Below the pieces are notes generated by a model. It saw only the letters and a program-made list of their open reading frames with translations, had not been told where the DNA came from and searched no databases. Shown in pieces: positions 18,014 to 24,455 of a stretch of 64,000 nucleotides of DNA (positions are counted from its first letter, which is position 1; every line of letters starts with the position of its first letter). A program made the translations under genes and the position numbers. Source of the DNA: Simiduia curdlanivorans (GTDB taxonomy: Bacteria > Pseudomonadota > Gammaproteobacteria > Pseudomonadales > Cellvibrionaceae); the NCBI RefSeq assembly GCF_030409605.1, contig NZ_JAUFQG010000004.1:2048501-2112500 (forward strand), written 5' to 3'.

Positions 18014-18028
18014 TGACAATAATTGTCA
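18014..18028 (+). promoter_or_regulatory. Candidate PilR-type activator site (palindrome)
   Basis: Perfect palindrome TGACAATAATTGTCA centred about 140 bases before the predicted pilA start of transcription, a suitable place for a sigma-54 enhancer protein. PilR of Pseudomonas recognises TGTC-containing sites, which this contains on both strands. Assignment is inference. Confidence 0.4.
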
Positions 18029-18134
18029 CATTCTACTGTATTGGGTATTTGGTTTTCCATTTTGGGCAACTCATGGGATTATTGAAGGCGACGTAAACCC
18101 AAGTTATAGTGAGCTCGGCAGTTTAGTTTGAAGT

Positions 18135-18150
18135 TGGCAAGGTTATTGCT
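18135..18150 (+). promoter_or_regulatory. Sigma-54 promoter of pilA
   Basis: TGGCA-N6-TTGCT with the invariant GG (18136-18137) and GC (18148-18149) exactly 10 bases apart, matching the -24/-12 consensus. It lies about 50 bases before the pilA ATG. Major pilin genes in Pseudomonas are RpoN-dependent, so function and place agree. Confidence 0.85.
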
Positions 18151-18198
18151 TTTACCTAGATACCTAATTCCCTAATACACTGTCTGTGGAGACACCCT

Positions 18199-18702
18199 AT
18201 GAAAAACGTACAAAAAGGTTTTACCTTGATTGAATTGATGATCGTTGTTGCGATCATCGGTATTTTGGCGGCGGTTGCGCTACCGGCTTACCAAGATTAC
18301 ACGATTCGCGCCAAGGTGTCCGAAGGTGCGATTGCTGCCAGCTCAATCAAGATCGGCGTAGCCGACTTGTTCGCCAATCGAGGCCTCGCAGGCGTAGCTG
18401 CCTACGCAACTGAAATTGCTGCTGATCAAGCCAATTTGCAAACCGATAAAATTGAAGCCGTAGCAGTTAACGCCGCTACGGGCGCAATCACGATTACCTA
18501 CCTCACTACCGCTGCAGGTCAAAGGGAGGGTATTCCACAACTGGCAGCGCTGAATACGCTGGTTTATCTTCCTACTATTGGCGGTAATGCTATTACCGAC
18601 GCTAACTCGACGGGTAGCATTGTATGGCGATGCAACCCAAACCAGTCGGGAACAACGATTCTGCCTAAATACCTACCAGCGGAATGTCGTAACGAAGCAT
18701 AA
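18199..18702 (+). CDS. pilA: Type IVa major pilin PilA
   Basis: Structural subunit of the type IV pilus. The 167-residue precursor has the 7-residue leader ending KG, followed by FTLIELMIVVAIIGILAAVALPAYQDY, with the essential Glu at mature position 5. The C-terminal pair of cysteines (WRCNP and AECR) encloses the disulfide-bound D-region. A sigma-54 promoter lies upstream and a strong terminator downstream, so the gene is monocistronic. Processing would be by PilD and assembly by PilB/PilC encoded next door. Confidence 0.97.
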   Translation: MKNVQKGFTLIELMIVVAIIGILAAVALPAYQDYTIRAKVSEGAIAASSIKIGVADLFANRGLAGVAAYATEIAADQANLQTDKIEAVAVNAATGAITITYLTTAAGQREGIPQLAALNTLVYLPTIGGNAITDANSTGSIVWRCNPNQSGTTILPKYLPAECRNEA

Positions 18703-18726
18703 AGCAAGTTAGTTAGTTTAATAGTA

Positions 18727-18759
18727 AAAAAACCACGTTCATCAAACGTGGTTTTTTTT
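18727..18759 (+). terminator. Rho-independent terminator of pilA
   Basis: Stem AACCACGTT (18731-18739), loop of 5, AACGTGGTT (18745-18753), then T8; the upstream A-run makes it nearly bidirectional. The possible intron-like sequence begins directly after the T-run. Confidence 0.92.
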
Positions 18760-18845
18760 GTGCTCAACGTAGGCGCATCCCTATGGATGAAAGTCCCGCC
18801 GCGAGCTGGCTAGCCAGATCAACAAAGACAGTCACAAGATACCCA
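18760..18845 (+). mobile_element. Possible group II intron 5' remnant after the pilA terminator
   Basis: Directly after the terminator T-run the sequence begins GTGC and carries TGAAAGTCC at 18788-18796, followed by a GCTGGCTAGCCAG palindrome. The group II intron remnant at about 20998 has the same TGAAAGTCC motif at a similar distance from its own start. Class C group II introns insert just downstream of terminator hairpins, which fits. No reverse transcriptase or domain V follows, so if real it is only a 5' fragment. Confidence 0.35.
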
Positions 18846-19183
18846 AAATATTTTAGTAAATGTTAAGCGGCGGTAATTAGAGTTCATAGCATCTCTACAT
18901 CGTCATTGAATGCTTGTTCGCACATCTTGATCTGTCAACACTTTACAGGGCGCTCAATTGCGCAACTTTCTGCATCGCTTCATTATATGCGGTTGAATAA
19001 TATTGAGTAGGGTGAAGTTGTTACCGGAGCAGTTGGTGCTGGCCACACCTGAATGTCAGGTGGTGTTGTGGTTTGGGCCGAAACTGGTAGCGGCAAAGAT
19101 GCCGAACGATATTGAGCAAAAGAACGCTATTACTATGGAGGTCTTATTTTCGGGCATTGATTTGCCTCAAAGGCCGGCGTTCA
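18846..19183 (+). other. Unassigned stretch left of the IS element
   Basis: About 340 bases without a recognisable gene. A 62-codon frame from a TTG at 19003 runs into the IS left end at 19191; its product (starting MSRVKLLPEQLVLATPECQ) matches nothing I recognise. It could be the edge of a gene interrupted by the IS or intron debris. Confidence 0.3.
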
Positions 19184-19213
19184 GGCTGTAGAAAATTAGC
19201 CTGAACTCGCACC
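19184..19213 (+). repeat. Left terminal inverted repeat of the IS
   Basis: Begins GGCTGTAGAAAATTAGCC. Compared with the complement of the right end it matches in about 24 of 30 positions with one base missing. Confidence 0.75.
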
Positions 19214-19267
19214 ATCACTAGCGTAATCCTGCAAAATCATCCCATTAACCGCTGATGGGTTGTGTGG

Positions 19268-20827
19268 ATGTCAAATTACCTCGACGATAATTTAAATCAA
19301 GCGGTACTCCTCGATATCAATTACCTTGATGTTCTCGGAGAGAATACTTTTGAGTATTGCCTCTACACCCTGCTTACCCATACGCTCAATTTCGAAGAAT
19401 TTTAGCGCCGTTATAAAGAATAAGAAAGTTGGCCGCAAGGCTTATCCGCCAGCATTGCTATTGCGCGTCATTTTCTATGCCTATTATTGCGGCATAACCT
19501 TCAGCCGATCCATTGAGCGAAGCTGTAAAACAGGCTTGAAGTTTATGGCGCTGGCAGCAGGCACCACACACCACACCACACTTTATGACGTTAGCGGATT
19601 TTGTAAGTACCAATTGCGATAAGATGAAATCACTCTTTCATAAGTTTCTCATGATTTGCTGCAAAGCGGCTTGGTAGGCAAGAAGCACATTGCAATTGAT
19701 GGATTCAAGCTGCCTTCCGATGCATCCAAACAATGGAGCGGTACACATGCACAGCAGCAAAAGAAATCCAATAAGCTTAGATTAGCTGCTCAAAAGATTG
19801 TTGACCATCATCTTCTAAATGACGGTAAGGGTGGTAGTGGCGACAATGCCAAAGAACGACAGACCGTGGAAACACTATTAAAGAACGCAGAAAAATTGAT
19901 GCCTTCTTAGCGGATAATGATAATCATTTAGGTAGTGGTAAACGAAAGCAGGAAGTGCAACGCAATATCACCGACAACGAATCCTGCAAAATGACCACAT
20001 CAAAAGGCACGATACAAGGGGTTAACTGCCAAGCTGCGACCGATGAGCTGAATCAGATTATTGTTGCTTCTGAAGTTTATGGTGTTGGCCAAGATCAGTC
20101 TCTTCTGCAGCCAATGATAGAGAATCTTCGAGAAAGCTTGGGCGCGAATGTGTTTTCTAGTGGCGCGTTACTTACTGCGGACACGGGATACTCCAGCGAA
20201 GAGAATATGAAGTATATTTATGCGGAGAATATTGATGTCATTATTCCTGATACGCTTTTTAGCCAGCGAGACCCACGTATAGCAGGCTCTGAAACTGTTG
20301 CCAAACATAAGAAATATCGGCGGCGTACACGTCACGACCAACGAAAAAGCACCGTAAAAATCCCGACGTCAGAGTTTAGTTTTAATAAAGCTTCGTTGAA
20401 CTGCGTATGCCCTGGTGGTTACGAGATGATGTACCACGGTGATCACTTCGAGATTAACAACAAGCGGTATCATCGCTTCAAGTCAATGCTGAAAAACTGT
20501 CGAGGGTGCCCGCTACAAAGTGAATGCATGAAGCGTCCCTTAATAGAGCACGGTCGACAGGTGTCTTTTGCTGTCGAGGGCGAAAGCAACAAAAACTACC
20601 TGGATCTAATGAACCAAAAGGTGGATCGCGACCGCGGGCGAAGGGATTTCGCACGACGCATGTGAGCGATTGAGCCCGTATTTGGAAACATCACCAGCAA
20701 CAAAGGAATCAGTAAGCTGACGCTACGTGGCAAAGCCAAACTATCGTGTCAGTGGACGATATGCTGCGTCATGCATAACATCGAGAAGTTGTGGCGGTAC
20801 GGGGATGTGGCAGCGTACGCCAAGTAG
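19268..20827 (+). pseudogene. IS1182-family transposase, broken by frameshifts and stops
   Basis: Reading begins at the ATG 19268 (MSNYLDDNLNQAVLLDINYL), hits a TAG after LNFEEF near 19405, and continues in other frames: 19416-19590 (KKVGRKAYPPALLLRVIFYAYY), 19656-19910 (KKHIAIDGFKLPSDASKQWSG, containing the first catalytic Asp region), and 19955-20665 (ADTGYSSEENM with the second Asp region; C-terminal CVCPGG and CRGCPLQSEC). A TGA at 20663-20665 interrupts RRMWAIEP-type sequence, which then reads on to a TAG at 20825-20827. Several separate lesions show long decay. Normal length would be around 500 residues. Confidence 0.85.
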
Positions 20828-20962
20828 GCGAAGAAAGAGCGTATAAGCCCATATTTGGATGGTTATTAGGCAAATGGCGGATAAAGTCGACTGACATTAA
20901 AATATGACGCTGATAATATCGAATTTTAATTAATCAGGAAAAACTAAGCTGTTACGAATTTG

Positions 20963-20993
20963 GTTCGTGTTAAAGCCAATTTTTCTACAGCCT
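20963..20993 (-). repeat. Right terminal inverted repeat of the IS
   Basis: Complement begins GGCTGTAGAAAAATTGGC, paired with the left repeat at 19184. Group II intron sequence starts within about ten bases of its outer end. Confidence 0.75.
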
Positions 20994-20997
20994 AGTT

Positions 20998-22091
20998 AGT
21001 GCGACAAGAAAGCTTGTCACAACTTGCAAGGTGAAAGTCCTTGTCGGGTAAGGTTTAGCCGGCCACCCGTATCGAGTGTTGCGCCTTTGGCGGAGTTGCA
21101 TATTATTTGCAGCGAACAAAATAGGTGAAGCGTACACAGAGAATTGTATAGGCCATAGGGGCTGCCGTGTCCCTGAAGTGTTAGTATCGCTCCGAAAATA
21201 GCGAGTTCTAGTTGACGAGGCTTGTAACGTCGGAATGCTGGACCACGTCGAAGTTCATGCGAAGCAACCGATTATTTTTGGCAAGGTTGTAACGAACTAG
21301 CGGAGTTATTAAACCGTGGCATGTATAAAGAGTTGTGGTAGGAACTTGTGAGATCCAAAGCCGTTCCCAAGGGAGTGGGTAGGGTAGCTAAGCAGAAAGC
21401 AAGGTCAACGATGGCACTTTGGAAGCGGAGCGCCGCCCGGTCGATCAGCCCTGTACTGGCGAATATCTACCTTCACTATGCGTTGGACTTGTGGTTTGAG
21501 AGGAAGGTGAAGCCAAAGTTAAAAGGCCGTGCAATGCTCATACGTTATGCCGACGACTTTGTTGTGGCGTTTCAATACCGTGATGAAGCAATGGCGTTCT
21601 ACCGTGAGCTACCTGCGCGATTGGAGAAATTCAATCTAACGGTAGCGCCTGAGAAAACGGCAATAAGGCGCTTCAGTCGTTTTCACCCAGGCCAAAACAG
21701 GTGTTTTGAATTCTTGGGATTCCAGTTCTATTGGTATGTCGATTTTAGTAGGGAACCTCGCTTAAGAAGACGCACCTCAACCAAGAAACATAAAGCGACT
21801 TTGAAAGAAATGACTACGTGGACCAAGGTTAATCGCCACGATCGCTTAAACCATTTTATGTGTCAATTGAAACGTAAAATAGATGGTTTCAGGAACTACT
21901 TTGCTCTACCGGATAACAGCTTGAGTGTAGGTCGTATTTATGACCATATACTTCATAGTTTGTTTAAATGGTTGAACCGTAGAAGTCAGCGTAGAAGTTT
22001 TAACTGGCATGGGTTGAAAGAGGTTTTAAAGTACTACCGGGTAGAACCGATGACTGTCAGGAAGCGACATATTACGGTTGACTGGTATTGA
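20998..22091 (+). mobile_element. Internally deleted group II intron
   Basis: The 5' end (about 20998, GCGACAAGAAAGC) and the following GGTGAAAGTCC (21030-21040) resemble bacterial group II intron domain I. The only coding part is the C-terminal half of an intron reverse transcriptase (21348-22091). Domains II-IV are shortened and no recognisable domain V/VI hairpin follows the ORF. At about 1.1 kb it is half the size of an intact element, so it should be unable to splice or move. The exact ends are uncertain. Confidence 0.7.
21348..22091 (+). pseudogene. Group II intron reverse transcriptase/maturase, N-terminally truncated
   Basis: The frame encodes 247 residues of a protein usually 400-600 long. 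The part from SISPVLANIYLHYALDLWF onward is collinear with intron-encoded proteins and includes the catalytic YADD (IRYADDFVVAF), the thumb/maturase X region and a basic C-terminus. RT blocks 0-4 are missing. Just before SISP the DNA reads as a damaged GTPQGG motif (out-of-frame G-A-P-P-G at about 21428-21442), which marks the deletion and frameshift joint. The GTG start at 21348 is arbitrary. Confidence 0.8.
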
Positions 22092-22159
22092 GGGGCTGTG
22101 TCTTTACGCGGGCAATGATATCAGTGAAGATCGGTGGTGCGGAATTCCGATGCGGTAAT

Positions 22160-22434
22160 TCCGCAGGTGCGGATCTGTATGGGGGCGTCTGGGTAACTGG
22201 GCGTTCTACCATGACTTTGTACCCATTCAAACCATGCAGGCCGCCATAGGGTCTGTGCAAAAGCCTTTGTCTAAGCTTCGGGCCATGCACCCCGAGGCCA
22301 AAGTCGCGGCAGCGCTTACCCAGTGTGAGGGCGCCGATGCTTGGTTGCCGATGATGGCAAGCGTAGCGCCTAAGGTGGTGTTGCTAAAAAATAGTGCCTA
22401 CTGCGCCATCGTCGATCTAGACCCTTGGCCTTAA
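22160..22434 (+). pseudogene. Orphan 3' gene fragment between intron and nadC
   Basis: Open in one frame from just after a TAA near 22157 to the TAA at 22432-22434, with no ATG until 22234. The translation (GRLGNWAFYHDFVPIQTMQ..., ending YCAIVDLDPWP) looks like a genuine protein end rather than noise: codon usage matches the neighbours and it stops exactly where nadC stops on the other strand. It was probably the C-terminus of a gene downstream of pilA whose front was lost to the mobile elements. I do not recognise the family. Confidence 0.45.
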
Positions 22435-23294
22435 TACTGTCTTAGGCGCATCGATAGATCGATCGCCTGACAATGTTTGGTCAGCGCGCCGATTGAAATG
22501 TAATCGACGCCTGGCTGGCTTTTACTTTTCAAGTTATCTTGTTTAATATTGCCAGACACTTCAATTTTGGCCGCGATTGCGGCGGTTTTACTGTGCTGGA
22601 TGGCAGCCCGCGTATCTGCATCGCTGAACTCATCGAGCATAATAATATCCGCACCCGCTTTCAGTGCGAGTTCAAACTCCGCTAAATTCTCAACCTCGAC
22701 TTCAACGGGTTTTCCCGGCGCAATTTCATGGGCTGCTTTAATAGCCGCTTCAATGCCGCCGCAAGCCATAATATGGTTTTCTTTGATCAAAAAAGCGTCG
22801 TATAAACCGATGCGGTGGTTGTAGCAGCCGCCGCAGGTAACGGCGTATTTTTGGGCGCTTCTTAAGCCGGGGATGGTTTTTCGGGTATCTAAAAGCTTAA
22901 CGCCGGTGCCTTCAACAAGGTCGGCATACTCGCGGCATTTGGTGGCCACGCCGGAGAGCAGCTGCAGGAAATTAAGGGCGGTGCGCTCGCCGGTCATGAG
23001 CGAGCGGGCGTTGCCTTCTAGTTCAAACAGCACGTCGTTTGCCAATGCCTTGGCGCCATCTTTCGTATGCCAAGTGACTTTCACCTTGGGATCTAGCTGT
23101 TGGAATACTTCGTCTACCCATTCGGTGCCGGCGATGATGCAGTTTTCGCGCGTGATGACGCGGGCGGTGGAATGCTGCTCGGCGGGAATGAGTTGGGCGG
23201 TGATGTCGCCGCTACCAATGTCTTCTGCCAGCGCTTGGCGCACGGCGATCACGCGATCGGCGGCAATGATTTCGGCAAGTTGTTCTGGAGTCAT
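22431..23294 (-). CDS. nadC: Nicotinate-nucleotide pyrophosphorylase (carboxylating)
   Basis: Converts quinolinate and PRPP to nicotinate mononucleotide in de novo NAD synthesis. The 287 residues carry the signature LAEDIGSGDIT near the N-terminus, TRKTIPGLRSAQKYAV in the PRPP/quinolinate site, GGCYNHRIGLYDAFLIKENH, and the C-terminal barrel segment VEVENLAEFELALKAGADIIMLDEF. It is convergent by four bases with the orphan fragment. In Pseudomonas nadC likewise neighbours pilA on one side and the DUF1631/ampD/ampE genes on the other. Confidence 0.97.
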   Translation of the reverse strand: MTPEQLAEIIAADRVIAVRQALAEDIGSGDITAQLIPAEQHSTARVITRENCIIAGTEWVDEVFQQLDPKVKVTWHTKDGAKALANDVLFELEGNARSLMTGERTALNFLQLLSGVATKCREYADLVEGTGVKLLDTRKTIPGLRSAQKYAVTCGGCYNHRIGLYDAFLIKENHIMACGGIEAAIKAAHEIAPGKPVEVEVENLAEFELALKAGADIIMLDEFSDADTRAAIQHSKTAAIAAKIEVSGNIKQDNLKSKSQPGVDYISIGALTKHCQAIDLSMRLRQY

Positions 23295-23706
23295 GTGTCT
23301 ACATCGGAAGAGTGGTGGGCGGTATTGTAACAGCCAAGCTTGGATTCAAAACAGCATTTCTAAAAAGTTGGCAGTTGACAGCTTACCGTTGACAGGAAAA
23401 GCGTGGGGCGGAAGGCTGAAGCTACAAGCTACAAGCTACAAGCTACAAGCTACAAGCTACAAGCTACAAGGCGGGTGGTCTGGTCCGACGCCCCGTAAAG
23501 TAAGCCTTCATTCTAAAGAGGTTTTGCCCGCGCGTTGCGCCGCTTTTGACCTTCGCTTTCCTGTGAACTGTCAACTTCCTGCCCCAATTGCGCAGCTTCT
23601 TGGCTACATTCAGCCCTATAGCTTGTGGCCTGAGGCTTATAGCTTGAGACCTTCCTTTAAATGTCAGCTGTAAACTTTTTTGGATTAAAGCTTGTCTGGC
23701 CCCAAT
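23295..23706. other. nadC upstream intergenic region rich in short repeats
   Basis: No gene in 412 bases. It contains the heptamer array (23419-23470), two copies of GTTGACAG close together (about 23370-23392), and degenerate CTATAGCTTG/TTATAGCTTG copies near 23618-23646 that resemble the array read on the other strand. The nadC promoter must lie near its left edge. A + strand frame crosses the array but has no ribosome-binding site and low-complexity product. Confidence 0.5.
23419..23470 (+). repeat. Tandem heptamer array (AAGCTAC)7
   Basis: Seven perfect copies of AAGCTAC followed by AAG, 52 bases with no mismatch. The perfection suggests recent slippage expansion. It lies about 125 bases before nadC's start codon on the opposite strand, inside a non-coding region. 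Confidence 0.95.
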
Positions 23707-24231
23707 TTAATGATGCTGTATGAGTGTAAGTTGATCACCCAGCTGGCGAATCTCCAGCTGCTTTAGGGCACTCATGCCGAGAAGTATTTCATCGTCCTTC
23801 ATGCCAGGGTTGATACTGCCTTTCAGGTTGTGAAGTGTTATGGCGCCTAGGTCGAGGCGGTTTATCTGGGTTGAATACACGGTCACCTTGCCATTGGCGG
23901 TGGTCGAGGTCATGGCCTGCCCGCGCGCTAAGCCGAGCTTTTGGGCTAAGTGGGCCGGTACCGATACATGAGTTGCGCCCGTATCCAGCAGGAAAGTGAC
24001 CGGTTGATTGTTGATCTGGCCGTTGGCGAGGTAGTGGTGTTGCCGATTGGCCGTCAAGGTGACCTCGGTTGTACTGCCCAGCCTCTGGCTGTTGGGGCTT
24101 TGGTTGGGGTTAACTTGGTTGTCTTCCCAGCGGCCAAAAATAAGTGTTAACAGCCCTAGCGCACAGATCCATACAAGCGTTAGCATGCTTCTGCCCATTT
24201 TGTCTGTACTTGCGTGCGGTTTTGTTTCCAT
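23707..24231 (-). CDS. Membrane-anchored retropepsin-like aspartic protease
   Basis: TIGR02281-type clan AA aspartic protease of 174 residues. A membrane helix at about residues 15-34 anchors a periplasmic domain. The single active-site motif LLDTGATHVSVP is intact, as is the later ILLGMSAL flap-like strand; like retroviral proteases it should work as a dimer. Substrate unknown. It is divergent from the DUF1631 gene and sits upstream of nadC. Confidence 0.88.
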   Translation of the reverse strand: METKPHASTDKMGRSMLTLVWICALGLLTLIFGRWEDNQVNPNQSPNSQRLGSTTEVTLTANRQHHYLANGQINNQPVTFLLDTGATHVSVPAHLAQKLGLARGQAMTSTTANGKVTVYSTQINRLDLGAITLHNLKGSINPGMKDDEILLGMSALKQLEIRQLGDQLTLIQHH

Positions 24232-24455
24232 GGCCTTTTATTTACCTAGCTATACCTAAATAGGGCGAAAAAACGATTATGCCCAAATAAAGCGATCTTA
24301 AAATCATAAGTACTTATAACATGGTGTGATGTAATTCTCGATCTCAGCAGTTGCTTCTGGGTATGTGCGGGGGCTCGTTTATACTAGTAGGCGTTGGAAC
24401 ATCCATCGCGCTGTTTCAGTTATTCAGATAAACCGACCACAGGTGGAGTTCTACC

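Larger units (their letters stand above)
17863..18198. other. pilB-pilA divergent intergenic region
   Basis: No gene in these 336 bases. The pilA side carries the sigma-54 promoter (18135-18150) and a palindromic activator-site candidate (18014-18028), listed separately. The pilB promoter should be near 17870-17960, an A+T-rich stretch, but no boxes stand out. Confidence 0.5.
19184..20993 (+). mobile_element. Decayed IS1182-type insertion sequence
   Basis: A roughly 1.81 kb element bounded by imperfect inverted repeats (19184-19213 and 20963-20993) whose outer 12 bases GGCTGTAGAAAA are identical. Inside is one broken transposase gene on the + strand. Length, single large transposase and sequence (a DDE transposase with a zinc-finger-like CRGCPLQSEC segment near the C-terminus) fit the IS1182 family. 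No clear target duplication is seen. It is incapable of autonomous movement. Confidence 0.8.

Noticed and set aside
19003..19191. 62-codon frame left of the IS
   Set aside because: Starts at TTG, runs into the inverted repeat, and its product matches nothing I know; described as part of the unassigned stretch instead.
18760..22430. tRNA-Thr gene expected between pilA and nadC as in Pseudomonas
   Set aside because: No cloverleaf or T-loop consensus could be found in this interval.
24351..24385. TTGCTT/TATACT as a promoter of the DUF1631 gene
   Set aside because: The spacer is 23 bases, too long for sigma-70.
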